From an uncultured Pelagimonas sp. (GTDB lineage Bacteria; Pseudomonadota; Alphaproteobacteria; Rhodobacterales; Rhodobacteraceae), in NCBI RefSeq assembly GCF_947498515.1, contig NZ_CANMKO010000008.1:1-64000 (forward strand): 64,000 nucleotides of DNA. Direction: 5' to 3'. Shown piece by piece: positions 54,580 to 63,772 of the stretch. A program made the translations under genes and the position numbers. Every line of letters begins with the position of its first letter. Within the stretch, counting starts at the first letter, position 1. The notes under the pieces were generated by a model, which was not told the DNA's origin, searched no databases, and was given only the letters and a program-made list of their open reading frames with translations.

Positions 54580-55524
54580 CTAGCGTTTGATGACCACTTC
54601 CGTGCCTCGCGCAGGTGGTTCATCGTCGACCAACTCCGTCGGAAACCCGTCTGCCCGAACGCTTAGGCCGGTTGCCTCTTCCAACCGTTCAATCATGCGA
54701 TCCGATTGTGCGCTCTGGCCATATCGGTCCTGCCCGTCTTTGATCAAGGCTATGATTTGTGGGGATATTTCCAAAGGAACGTTGTGGGTTTCGGCCAATT
54801 CCTGAAACAGGCCAATGTCTTTTTGCACAAGGTCCATGGCGAAATCGACATCGCGTGAGCCGGATAGGATCAACTGACTTTCGGTCTCATGCACAAAGCT
54901 GTTGCCAGAGCTGATCCGGATCGCTTCGTAGGTGGTTGCCATATCCAACCCAGCGGCTTTCATTGTTGTTAGAGCTTCGCATAGGGTGAGCAGGTTGGCG
55001 GTGGCCAAATAATTGGTCATGACCTTGAGCTGTGAGGCGCTGCCAATCTCGCCTGTGTGCAAGACATTGCGCCCCAGAATGGTCAGCAAGGGCAAAACGG
55101 TTTCAAACCCCGCACGCTCCCCACCCGCAAAGATCGAGATATTCCCGGTCGCTGCGCGGTGGCATCCGCCAGACACCGGAGCCTCAACACAGGTGGCACC
55201 TGTCTGCGCAACCCGTTCTGATTGTTCAACAATCAAGGCCGGATCTGTGGTCGACATCTCGACCCATGTCTTGCCAGAACGCATTTCCGGCAGCATTTCG
55301 GTAAGCACCGCATTTGACGCCGCAGGGCTTGGTAATGAGGTGATGACAACATCGCATTCGCGCATCATCTGCGCAGCGGACTCGCCCGCAGTGGCCCCTT
55401 TGGCGACAAACTCAGCGACCCTTGAGGCGTCGAGATCGTGCACGGTCAAACCCACGCCGTTGTTCAATAAGTTGCCAGCCAACTTCCCGCCGACGGCCCC
55501 TAGCCCAATGAACCCAGTTTTCAT
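54580..55524 (-). CDS. NAD(P)-dependent beta-hydroxyacid dehydrogenase (3-hydroxyisobutyrate type)
   Basis: A 314-residue enzyme. N-terminal Rossmann motif TGFIGLGAVGGKLAGNLLNNG. The substrate loop is EAPVSGGCHRAATGNISIFAGG and the catalytic lysine is in ASQLKVMTNYLATANLLTLCEAL, where Lys and Asn are conserved. The C-terminus is longer than usual with a Glu/Pro-rich tail. The substrate is not fixed by sequence; 3-hydroxyisobutyrate or tartronate semialdehyde are family examples. Confidence 0.92.
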   Translation of the reverse strand: MKTGFIGLGAVGGKLAGNLLNNGVGLTVHDLDASRVAEFVAKGATAGESAAQMMRECDVVITSLPSPAASNAVLTEMLPEMRSGKTWVEMSTTDPALIVEQSERVAQTGATCVEAPVSGGCHRAATGNISIFAGGERAGFETVLPLLTILGRNVLHTGEIGSASQLKVMTNYLATANLLTLCEALTTMKAAGLDMATTYEAIRISSGNSFVHETESQLILSGSRDVDFAMDLVQKDIGLFQELAETHNVPLEISPQIIALIKDGQDRYGQSAQSDRMIERLEEATGLSVRADGFPTELVDDEPPARGTEVVIKR

Positions 55525-55631
55525 GCTTATCTCCTGATTTTAAAACACTTTGCGTTTGGGCGAGAGCGGCTGTCGGGTCTGTTTGCGACAAAAGGTTTGT
55601 CAAAACGAGACAAGCTGCGTAGCCTTGGTGC

Positions 55632-56087
55632 ATGGTTCAGATTTCTTTCGATACTCCAACGGGTTACATGACCGTGATACAGGTGGGTGATGCGGTAACG
55701 CGGGTGGCTTGGGCCCGTGGTGAAACGGGTGATGAAACAGAGATTTTGCGCGCCGCCAAAGAGCAAATCGCGGCGTATTTTGCCCATGAATTGCGCGAAT
55801 TCGACCTGCCGCTAGAGGTGCAAGGGTCGGACTTTCAGCGCCGGGTTTGTGACGCGATGTTGGCTATCCCCTTTGGCGAAACCCGACAATACGGTGAAAT
55901 TTCTCAGGAATTACAAGCCTCTGCCCAAGCGGTGGGTGGCGGGTGTGGTGGCAACCCGATCCCGTTGATCATCCCGTGTCACCGGGTTTTGGCAGCGACC
56001 GGTTTGGGCGGATTTTCCGGCAGTCACGGGGTCGAAACCAAGGTCGCCTTGCTAAAACACGAAGGCGCGGCAAGCTTGTTGATCTGA
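55632..56087 (+). CDS. ogt: Methylated-DNA--protein-cysteine methyltransferase
   Basis: A 151-residue DNA repair protein that takes alkyl groups from O6-alkylguanine onto a cysteine. The active site is IIPCHRV with Cys116. The helix-turn-helix region is IPFGETRQYGEIS with the arginine finger. GNPIPLIIPCHRVLAATGLGGFSG is typical. The N-terminal domain is short, as in Ogt without Ada extensions. Confidence 0.95.
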   Translation: MVQISFDTPTGYMTVIQVGDAVTRVAWARGETGDETEILRAAKEQIAAYFAHELREFDLPLEVQGSDFQRRVCDAMLAIPFGETRQYGEISQELQASAQAVGGGCGGNPIPLIIPCHRVLAATGLGGFSGSHGVETKVALLKHEGAASLLI

Positions 56088-56476
56088 GCCTTGGCACCAA
56101 GATTAACGCATCGTCCGCTGCTGGTAATGCGCCGTTCGCCGAATAGGCAACGGGGCAAAGGGTACAAATTCCACCAAGTTTGGGGGAGATTGCCCCGGCG
56201 TTTTGGGGCCCCAGATCAAGGCCTTGGCCAGCAATCTGTCCGATTCTGAGGCTATTTGGGAGAGATTGCCAGTGGCAGCACAGGAACACGCCATGGCGAT
56301 GGGCCCAAACCGGTTAATTTTAGTTAGAATCCATTAATCGCAAGAACCACACCCGGCCCCCGCCGTTTTGTCACCCAAGCAAATCGAGCGACACAATCGC
56401 CAAGCCAAGGTTGAAAACGAGGTGCCGTGCGATCACCGGTGTTGGCATCGCATGCGCGTTTCATGATGGAGAGATT
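56088..56476. other. 389 bp gene-free stretch before tRNA-Gly
   Basis: No gene or RNA was recognised. A 63-codon frame on the minus strand (56103-56294) has no ribosome site and an odd composition and was rejected. The promoter and leader of neighbours may lie here; nothing further can be said. Confidence 0.5.
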
Positions 56477-56550
56477 TGGAGCGGGTAGCGGGAATCGAAC
56501 CCGCACCTTAAGCTTGGAAGGCTCTTATGATACCATTTCACCATACCCGC
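56477..56550 (-). tRNA. tRNA-Gly (anticodon UCC)
   Basis: On the minus strand a full cloverleaf is seen: acceptor GCGGGTA with TACCCGC, anticodon loop CTTCCAA with UCC, and the T arm GCGGGTTCGATTCCCGC. The discriminator T is followed by an encoded CCA at 56479-56477. It is highly similar to the E. coli glyT product. Confidence 0.97.
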
Positions 56551-56593
56551 AGCGAAGACAGGGTTTAGGCCAGCCTTGGGGCGGCGTCAACAC

Positions 56594-57259
56594 TCAACCT
56601 GCGGGAATTTCTTGGATAAGGTCGGGACCTTGAGCGCGGTTGGAATTGACCGAGGTGCCGACCCGATGAAATTGCAAAACATCATCCGATGAAGGGCGCA
56701 TCAAACTGGCGGCACCATGACCTTCTTCACCAAGCCATTTGCCCCAGTTTTCCGGTTCGAGAATGACGGGCATGCGGTGGTGGATTTGGCGCATCGGGGT
56801 GTTGGCCCCAATCGTGACCATGGCGCAGGTCCGCAAGCGGTTGTCATCGGGCCCCCAATCCTGCCACACCCCGGCAAAGACCATCATCGCACCGTCGCGC
56901 CGGGTGATGTACCACGGCAACCGATTGCCGTCCGGGTCCTTGGTCCATTCATAAAACCCGTTGCAGGGGATCAAACAGCGCCGCGCCCGACATGCGGCGC
57001 GAAAGGCGGGTTTTTCGGCGATGGTTTCGGCGCGGGCGTTGATCAAAAGCGGGCCACCATTGGGCTTGTCATACCACTGTGGAATAAAGCCCCAGCGCAT
57101 CGGACGCAGCAAGCGCCGCGCGCCCGGTTCCACCACATGAATTTGCGTGGTGGGGCAGGTGTTGAAATTGGGCACGTCGGGAAGGTCATTGGCAGGCGCA
57201 GCGTTGAACAGCTGGGCCATGGCTTCGTTTGGCAATGTCACGGCAAAGCGCCCGCACAT
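56594..57259 (-). CDS. SOS response-associated peptidase (SRAP, YedK/HMCES family)
   Basis: A 221-residue protein beginning MCGRFAVTL. The processed Cys2 forms a thiazolidine link with abasic sites in single-stranded DNA. Other family blocks are RWGFIPQWYDKPNGGPLLINARAETIAEKPAFRAA, RRCLIPCNGFYEW and the histidine in QIHHRMPVIL. It is 4 bp from the methyltransferase start region on the same strand. Confidence 0.96.
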   Translation of the reverse strand: MCGRFAVTLPNEAMAQLFNAAPANDLPDVPNFNTCPTTQIHVVEPGARRLLRPMRWGFIPQWYDKPNGGPLLINARAETIAEKPAFRAACRARRCLIPCNGFYEWTKDPDGNRLPWYITRRDGAMMVFAGVWQDWGPDDNRLRTCAMVTIGANTPMRQIHHRMPVILEPENWGKWLGEEGHGAASLMRPSSDDVLQFHRVGTSVNSNRAQGPDLIQEIPAG

Positions 57260-57263
57260 TTTG

Positions 57264-58466
57264 TTACCCTTTGTGGTTTTGCAAACCAGAATAAAGCATC
57301 AAGCCCCAATCACACAGGGCCTTTTCCACCGGGGTCCAAGCCATGCCAAAGCCCAGCGCATCCATGCGCGCGCCTTGGGCGATTTCGGCGAGGCTACGTT
57401 TGCCATTGATCCCGGCGATAAGAGGCGCGGCGGATTTGGGTAGGGTCAGTTTGGCGCGCAGGCCATCGGCGCTTACTGGGATGGCGCGGCCTTTGGCCAC
57501 CGCTTGGGCAAGCGCTTGGGGGGACACCCCGCGCAGATGCGGCACCAGTTTGCGGTTGCTGCCTTTGGCAATTCTGCGCGGATCATCCGCCGCAACCGCA
57601 TACCCCACATGCAGGCGGATCGTGCCGGTGAGCTTTTCCGCAACCCCCATGGCGGTGGTGTCATCCATACCCTCGGGGCGTGGTGCGATCCGGGTCAGAT
57701 CATAGAGCGCCGGGGTGCAAAAGCTTTGCAGCCGCCAACCGGTATCGGTTAGCTCTTGTACCAGTTCGGGCACGCTATAGGCGCGGTCCTGACCATGCAG
57801 CAGCAGGTCGTAAAACCCCGCGTCGCTGGCGTGATGATCGCTGAGGTTTGGGTTGGTTTTGAACGGGTGGCCATCGGGCAGATTGGCAACAATCTTTTGC
57901 GCCGCCTCTAGCCGGTCTTGGGGGGAAAGCCCGTCTAGCAAGGTGCCAAACCCCTCTTGCAAAGGGTAGACGCCGGAGCGGCCATAAGGAGCGTAGACCA
58001 TGAAGCCAAATCCACCACCGGGCGCAAGCGCGGCGCGCAGGGCGGCAAAGCCCGCCGCCGGATCGGGCAGATGGTGAAGCACGCCGCAGCTATCGATATA
58101 GTCGAATTCGCCGAAGTCGGGCGCGTCGAGAAGGCTTCCGGTTTCAAAGCGGATGTTGGTCAAGCCGCGCGCCTTGGCCCGCGCCTCGGCCACACCGCGC
58201 GAGGCGGTTGAAAGGTCGACATAGGTGATGTCATAGGGGGCCTTGGCGCTTGTCATGGTTTGGGCAAGTTGGATCAGCCCATCGCCGGTGCCGCCGCCCG
58301 CCACCAGAACCCGCAAAGGTTTGGACCAATCGCGCGTACCGCCAAACAGATAGTGATCCATTTCAAGCGGATGTGAGGGTGAGCCGGTGATCAGCCGCTT
58401 GGCCTCATCCTTCGGATCACGTTCGGGATAGGGGTAGGCTTCGTATTGTTCTTTGACCGAGACCAT
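57264..58466 (-). CDS. Class I SAM-dependent methyltransferase
   Basis: A 400-residue protein with a Rossmann-like SAM fold near the N-terminus: VLVAGGGTGDGLIQLAQ, YVDLSTASRGVAEARA, and DYIDSCGVLHHLPDPAAG. The C-terminal 180 residues form a separate domain rich in short helices with no clear match. The start at 58466 (MVSVKEQYEAYPYPERD) matches a recurring N-terminal pattern of this methyltransferase group. Its start lies 51 bp from the divergent flavodoxin-like gene. Substrate unknown. Confidence 0.88.
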   Translation of the reverse strand: MVSVKEQYEAYPYPERDPKDEAKRLITGSPSHPLEMDHYLFGGTRDWSKPLRVLVAGGGTGDGLIQLAQTMTSAKAPYDITYVDLSTASRGVAEARAKARGLTNIRFETGSLLDAPDFGEFDYIDSCGVLHHLPDPAAGFAALRAALAPGGGFGFMVYAPYGRSGVYPLQEGFGTLLDGLSPQDRLEAAQKIVANLPDGHPFKTNPNLSDHHASDAGFYDLLLHGQDRAYSVPELVQELTDTGWRLQSFCTPALYDLTRIAPRPEGMDDTTAMGVAEKLTGTIRLHVGYAVAADDPRRIAKGSNRKLVPHLRGVSPQALAQAVAKGRAIPVSADGLRAKLTLPKSAAPLIAGINGKRSLAEIAQGARMDALGFGMAWTPVEKALCDWGLMLYSGLQNHKG

Positions 58467-58517
58467 GGCGGCTCTTTCGCTCTTGTGACTGGCGCGACAA
58501 TCGCCCAACCTGCGCCC

Positions 58518-59084
58518 ATGACGCAAGCCGATATCCCTCTGATCTGTATTCCTTACTTTTCCGCTGACGGACATACCGCCGCTTTGGCCCGTTTGATAAG
58601 CGAAGGCGCGGGCGGTGCCCGGTTGGTCGATGTGACGGCGATGGAGGACGCGGATTGGGATGCACTTGATGCCGCAACGCTAATTGCCATGGGCACGCCA
58701 ACCTATATGGGGTCAAGTGCCGCGCGGTTTGACATGTTCATCGAAGAGGCGGCCGAGCGTTGGCAGCATCAGGCGTGGGGTGACAAGATGGCCGCCGGGT
58801 TTACCGTGGCGGTGCACCCGTCGGGGGATAAATTGACGGCGCTGATGCGTTTGACGGTCTTTGCGGCGCAAATGGGGATGATCTGGGTCGGGCAAAACAC
58901 CATCGGTGCGCCGGTCTTTCCCGAGGCCGTTGGGCTAAACCGCGATGGCAGTTGGCTTGGCCTTATGGCGACGGGAGACGGTGACTCCGAAACCCCGATC
59001 AGCGCCGCAGATGCCCAAACCGCGCGCTTGTTTGGGGCCCGTCTTGCCGCGGCGGCGAGCCGTTGGCACACTGGAGCGGAGTAG
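58518..59084 (+). CDS. Flavodoxin/NAD(P)H:quinone oxidoreductase-like protein
   Basis: A 188-residue FMN-binding protein. The phosphate loop is YFSADGHTAALARLI, near the N-terminus. The MGTPTYMGSSAARFDMFIEEAAERW block is typical of the WrbA-type flavodoxin fold. The start at 58518 is used because the flavin loop then sits at the usual distance; no ribosome site is visible. It is convergent with the RTX gene and divergent from the methyltransferase. Substrate unknown. Confidence 0.85.
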   Translation: MTQADIPLICIPYFSADGHTAALARLISEGAGGARLVDVTAMEDADWDALDAATLIAMGTPTYMGSSAARFDMFIEEAAERWQHQAWGDKMAAGFTVAVHPSGDKLTALMRLTVFAAQMGMIWVGQNTIGAPVFPEAVGLNRDGSWLGLMATGDGDSETPISAADAQTARLFGARLAAAASRWHTGAE

Positions 59085-59096
59085 CAAGACAAGGCG

Positions 59097-62000
59097 CTAC
59101 AAGATCAGATCACCAGCCGTGAGGGCGGTCGCCGTCTCGATATCAATGGAGAGATTGGACGCGCCACTTCCGGTTGTGTCAACATAGAGCCGCCCGACAC
59201 TCTCGTTGTAGCGCACCTCGCCTGCCACGCCGCTAAAGCTTGAGACAAAGGTCAGCGAGGGGGCGATCCCGGACAGGTCAATCAAATCAACGCCAGCCGT
59301 AAAGTCGACGATAATATCGCGATCGGCGCCATGTGGGCTTTGATCGACGGCGGTAAAGACAAAGACGTCGGCCCCCTGCCCGCCGACAAGCCAATCCTGC
59401 CCCAAGCCACCAGTTAGGGTGTCATTGCCACGGCCACCAAAAATCCGGTCATTGCCGCTGCCACCAAAGAGCTGATCATTGCCAGAGTTGCCCGCGACCA
59501 CATCATTGCCGACCCCGGCATAGATCCGGTCATCATCATTGCCACCACGTAGTGAATCATTGCCGGTGCGCCCCAAAAGCAGGTCGCGGTCATTGCCGCC
59601 CGACAGCCAATCATTGCCGTCATTGCCGTTCAACGTATCGCGGCCATTGTTGCCATAAAGCGTATCTTGGTCAGCACCGCCTTGGATGTCATCATCGCCG
59701 TTACCACCCGTGGCCCGATCACGTCCATTCCCGCCAAAGAGCGCGTCATCACCGTCTTGGCCTAGCATCATGTCGTCACCCGTGTTGCCAGCAATCAGGT
59801 CATCCCCCTCACCGCCTTCGAGGCGATCTTGGTCCTCATTGCCGCGCAAGGTGTCGTTTCCGGTGCCGCCAAAGAGCGTGTCGTCACTGCCCCCGGATTC
59901 GAGGTGATCATTGCCAGCATCCCCATACAACAGGTCGACTGCGACCCGCGCGGTGATAAAATCATCACCGTCCCCGCCATGAATTTCACTAAAGGCGTTA
60001 CCAGATCTAATTGTGTCATTCCCGTCCCCGCCATGGATCGTGGCAAAGCCGGCTTCGTAAAGGCCCTGGTCCGCTTCGTTGAATTCTTGGAAGCGATCAT
60101 AAATATAATCGTCGCCGCCACGGGCATCCAGAATCACATTCGTAAAGAAAAGGATGTCAGAACCATAGGAGCGAGAGTCATAGGACACGATATCATCCGT
60201 TTCAAAACCGCCATAAGCGAGATGTATCGGACCATTGCCAAACACAACTTCTTCGAACCCTGTGACAGACCCAACCGGAGACGCCACAACATTTTCTCTC
60301 AGAAAATTGCCATCGTAAAACGTCTCGGCCTCCATATCGACGTAGACTCTATTGCTGTCGACCACGACATCGACATCGAAAAACAGGATGTCATATCCGT
60401 CCCCCCCGTCGATAGGGTTGGTTCGCTGGTTGGTGAAAACAAGGTCGTCGCCTTCGCCAGCGCGTACGGTTGACCCGGCCCCAAATTGCGCATCGGTAAG
60501 GTTCTGCAAAATGTCATTTCCAGGCCCACCATCCAATAAGCCCCCCGAGACGATGCTTTCTAGGGTGTCATCCCCCTCGCCTCCGTACAAAAAGCTTGGA
60601 TCGAGCGGGGGGCCGAAACGAATATGGCTTGCGTCTAAAAGGAAGTCGTTGCCTGCATCGCCAAACAGTGTGTCCGACCCAATACCACCAAACAAATAGT
60701 CATCGCCTGCGCCACCGCGCAGCATATCGTGGCCAGCGCCGCCTTCTAAATAATCGTCGGCATCCCCCCCAACGAGGCTATCTGGGGCAGTGCCGCCCAC
60801 AAGCACGTCGCGGCCCGCGCCGCCCAAAAGCGTGTCAGCCCCGGAGCCCCCAATCAAGCGGTCGTCACCGGTATGTCCAACCAAAGAATCGGCACCCGAA
60901 CCGCCCATAACAAGGTCACTGCCTTCGCCGCCGATGACCGTATCGTCACGGGGGCCGGAACGCGCAAGCCCGTCTGACCCTTCGATCTCGATCAGATCCT
61001 CTCGGGATGTGCCTTCGATGTCATCGGGGACAAGGCCCACAGTGAAATATTGTACAAACGAGTCCGCTGTCAGGATGTCATTTTGGAGAAGATTCAACTC
61101 GGAGTAGATTGCGATCCGCCCGTCTTCTACCCCGATTTCATAGCCGTTTGGAATGACCCCTTCTGGGGTCAGATTGATGATGTCGGTCAAATGTGTTCCG
61201 TCCGGAGAAATGATACGCCCCCGCAAGATTCCGTCGTTGATATCGATCCAAGACACGAGCACATTGCCATCCGGCAAGAGATTTAATTCCACGCCACTCA
61301 AGTCCCATCTGATCTCCTGATCAAAAGGCACCGCAAACGTCACCGGGACAACGTGTTCACCGGTTTCATCCACGATCGCAACGGCTAAACTATCAGATAT
61401 GAAATTATCGTCGTACCAGGCAATCATGATATTGCCATTGGGCAAGCCTAAAACCGATTGGATATAGTTGGGACTAACGTCCAAACTTTCGGTCAGCTTG
61501 AATTGATTGACCAAAGCACCGTCGAGATCTGTGATCGTTATGAAAATATCCGCACTGTGGACCGCATACCAAGAATAGACCAAGTTGCCATTGGGCAGAG
61601 ATGAGGCCACAGTGTTGTAATAGGGGGGTTCGTAGGCCGTTCCCGCATTTGTTTCGAAGGGCGCGCTTCCGGGGTTCCTAAACGGATCGCCGACGGGATC
61701 ACCCGAGGAATCATACACGCGGCTATAAAGGGTATAGCGGTGTTCCTCTTCGGTAATGGTATTGTTATGCACCCAAGTAACAACGTATCCGCCATCGGCC
61801 AAAGGGGTAAGTTCGGGCCACACTTGGGCCCCGAAAATGTGGCCCTCATTCACCAGAGTTTCGCCACCAACCGGATTGGCATCGGCGTCATAAACCTGTT
61901 GGTAGACACCGAATTGCTGGCTCCAATCTCTCCCTTGTGTCGGCCCGGACTCATAGAAAAAGTGATCTTGGCCAAATGATTGCCAGACAATCACGAATCC

Positions 62001-62267
62001 ACCATCTGGCAGTGCCAAAACGTCGGGTTCGGATTGTGAGAAGTCTGTGGTTGTATTCACCAAAAACGCCGCGCCGATGGGTGTTCCGTCTGGTGCGCTA
62101 ACGCGCGCCCAAACCTCGGCTTCGCCCGGCCGGCCGCCCCTTGCGGTCCAAGTCAAAACGGAATTGCCGTCATTCAAAACAGTGATTTGGGGATAGTCTG
62201 GAGTGCCATTGAAACCGTCAGACAGGTTTATCAGGGGCGTTTGGGGGGCAACAAGGAGGGTTGACAT
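59097..62267 (-). CDS. Large RTX calcium-binding secreted protein
   Basis: A 1056-residue protein without an N-terminal signal, as expected for type I secretion. Residues 1 to about 430 hold repeated blades ending in DGGFVIVW-like motifs, suggesting a beta-propeller. Then come two arrays of GGxGxDxLx nonapeptides, one at about 445-560 and a longer one at about 790-985. The C-terminus (ADVFVFTA, DRDIIVDFTAGVDLIDLSGI) resembles the serralysin-type export end. No protease HExxH was seen. No TolC/HlyBD genes are in the window. Probably a surface or extracellular adhesin-like protein. Confidence 0.93.
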   Translation of the reverse strand: MSTLLVAPQTPLINLSDGFNGTPDYPQITVLNDGNSVLTWTARGGRPGEAEVWARVSAPDGTPIGAAFLVNTTTDFSQSEPDVLALPDGGFVIVWQSFGQDHFFYESGPTQGRDWSQQFGVYQQVYDADANPVGGETLVNEGHIFGAQVWPELTPLADGGYVVTWVHNNTITEEEHRYTLYSRVYDSSGDPVGDPFRNPGSAPFETNAGTAYEPPYYNTVASSLPNGNLVYSWYAVHSADIFITITDLDGALVNQFKLTESLDVSPNYIQSVLGLPNGNIMIAWYDDNFISDSLAVAIVDETGEHVVPVTFAVPFDQEIRWDLSGVELNLLPDGNVLVSWIDINDGILRGRIISPDGTHLTDIINLTPEGVIPNGYEIGVEDGRIAIYSELNLLQNDILTADSFVQYFTVGLVPDDIEGTSREDLIEIEGSDGLARSGPRDDTVIGGEGSDLVMGGSGADSLVGHTGDDRLIGGSGADTLLGGAGRDVLVGGTAPDSLVGGDADDYLEGGAGHDMLRGGAGDDYLFGGIGSDTLFGDAGNDFLLDASHIRFGPPLDPSFLYGGEGDDTLESIVSGGLLDGGPGNDILQNLTDAQFGAGSTVRAGEGDDLVFTNQRTNPIDGGDGYDILFFDVDVVVDSNRVYVDMEAETFYDGNFLRENVVASPVGSVTGFEEVVFGNGPIHLAYGGFETDDIVSYDSRSYGSDILFFTNVILDARGGDDYIYDRFQEFNEADQGLYEAGFATIHGGDGNDTIRSGNAFSEIHGGDGDDFITARVAVDLLYGDAGNDHLESGGSDDTLFGGTGNDTLRGNEDQDRLEGGEGDDLIAGNTGDDMMLGQDGDDALFGGNGRDRATGGNGDDDIQGGADQDTLYGNNGRDTLNGNDGNDWLSGGNDRDLLLGRTGNDSLRGGNDDDRIYAGVGNDVVAGNSGNDQLFGGSGNDRIFGGRGNDTLTGGLGQDWLVGGQGADVFVFTAVDQSPHGADRDIIVDFTAGVDLIDLSGIAPSLTFVSSFSGVAGEVRYNESVGRLYVDTTGSGASNLSIDIETATALTAGDLIL

Positions 62268-62638
62268 AACGGGACCTTTGGCAATCGGCGGAAACAAATA
62301 GCGTTAAACACGTGAAATATCGTGCTTTGCGCGCAAATAATAGGCGAAAACACGATTAAATTGATCAATCCTATGTCGTTTCACCTAAATAAGCAGGTTT
62401 CGCAAAATATGCGATTCATAGGTTAAATGTGCATTTGGGGCATCTGAATTAAACAACGCCTTTGGGGGCAGGGAAACAGGTCGCCCATTGGTTTCCTCAA
62501 AAAAACCGCCCCCTAGCCTATGCCGATTATCAGGATTGATACCCCGGCACCGCCATTTAAATTGACTATCAATTGACAAATGATGTTGGGTGCCTTGGGC
62601 CAATTATCCAATCGGCCCAATTCCCGGCCTTTGCAGGA
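62268..62638. other. 371 bp gene-free leader region of the RTX gene
   Basis: No gene recognised. On the minus strand GGGGGC (62508-62513 complement) can pair with GCCCCC (62464-62469 complement), and within it GGAAAC with GTTTCC (62491-62496 and 62472-62477). This structured element lies 200 bases before the RTX start. The rest is AT-rich and probably holds the promoter. Confidence 0.5.
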
Positions 62639-63772
62639 TTATCGAAAGACCACGGTAATCGGTATTCCGCGCAGCATATCTTGGAGATGAGTTGGGCGTT
62701 CGGACACGTCAAAGCTGCGGCTTCTGTTCAAACCCCGCCCCAAGATTTTGACAACCTCGGGAGAGCCTGCGAATTTGGAATGGTTGCCCGAGGCGGAATC
62801 CTCGATCTCGGACAGGTCAATGGCAACCACCCCAAGATCCGCGAGCTCTTGGGCATTTGAAGCCCCAACTCGTGGCACGCCCCCGGCAATGCGGCGGGAA
62901 AACTTGAGGGCGCCATCGTCTTGGGACATCAACACAAACAAGCGATGCGTCTCTGGCCCGATTTCACCAATCTGGGTACGGAACAAATCCATGTCGATGT
63001 CAGGAGACGCCAAAACAATGCTGCGCAAGCGTTTCGTCTTGTTCAGCTGACCGCGCTGCACCTGATCGACCATCGCTTCCATCGTCAAAAACGCCCCCAT
63101 CGAATGGGCAAAGACGTCATAGCCTTCGGCGTTGGTTTGATCGAGAATACGGCCCAATTCCCGTACCTGCGGGCGGGCTATCAGCGCGCTGTTGAGGTCA
63201 TAAACATAACGGATCAAACTGGCCGCCGAGGCCCAGTCAAACAACACCGGGACACCTTCGAATTCACTGTCCTGAACAAATTGCGCCAAGCGCAGCACCG
63301 CGTCGCTGGTGGTGTTGTTGTAGCCATGCACAAAGAACAGGATGTCGCGTTTGCCAGCCGGAAGTCTGGCCAATTCGGCATTCACAGACCTAACAAAGGC
63401 CGCTTCGGTGCCATAGCGCACCGGATCGATCACCGCGTATTCCTTGCGCGGATCAGGGGGGAGAACCTTGGGGCGGCGCAATTCGCCGGGCAAACGGTTG
63501 GGCGGCACGGAGACCTGAACCGAAGCCAAGCCCAGCTCAGGGGCACGCTTTTCCGAGAAAAACGCCCCGGCCACTTCGGTGGGTTGGCGTGTGGTGGCGA
63601 GGAAAACCTTTTGTAACGTCGCCTCTTTGACCGAGGCGACGGGAATTTCGGGGTTGTCGATCCCAATCAGATCGGGCGCGCGGCCACATCCCGTTACCAG
63701 CGCAAGCAACACAATCGCGCAGATGGCTACAACTCGTGTGAAGATTGTGTTTTGACCCTGTTCAGCAATCAT
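62639..63772 (-). CDS. Lipoprotein alpha/beta hydrolase (DUF900 type)
   Basis: A 377-residue exported protein. The lipobox LVTGC places the acylated cysteine at about residue 29. The hydrolase core is DILFFVHGYNNTTSDAV (oxyanion region) and DVFAHSMGAFLTMEA (nucleophile Ser in the GxSxG-like HSMG). SIVLASPDIDMDLF fits the acid region. It matches the DUF900 family. Substrate unknown. It is upstream of the RTX gene on the same strand, separated by 371 bp. Confidence 0.9.
   Translation of the reverse strand: MIAEQGQNTIFTRVVAICAIVLLALVTGCGRAPDLIGIDNPEIPVASVKEATLQKVFLATTRQPTEVAGAFFSEKRAPELGLASVQVSVPPNRLPGELRRPKVLPPDPRKEYAVIDPVRYGTEAAFVRSVNAELARLPAGKRDILFFVHGYNNTTSDAVLRLAQFVQDSEFEGVPVLFDWASAASLIRYVYDLNSALIARPQVRELGRILDQTNAEGYDVFAHSMGAFLTMEAMVDQVQRGQLNKTKRLRSIVLASPDIDMDLFRTQIGEIGPETHRLFVLMSQDDGALKFSRRIAGGVPRVGASNAQELADLGVVAIDLSEIEDSASGNHSKFAGSPEVVKILGRGLNRSRSFDVSERPTHLQDMLRGIPITVVFR

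Noticed and set aside
56103-56294. 63-codon minus-strand frame upstream of tRNA-Gly
   Set aside because: No ribosome site, no family, and unusual amino acid composition.
59400-60950. Dense short direct repeats resembling a repeat array
   Set aside because: They are codons of RTX nonapeptides in a continuous reading frame, not CRISPR repeats; spacers are absent.
62385-62603. 72-codon minus-strand frame in the RTX leader
   Set aside because: No ribosome site, and it overlaps the structured leader element; translation shows no signal of a protein.
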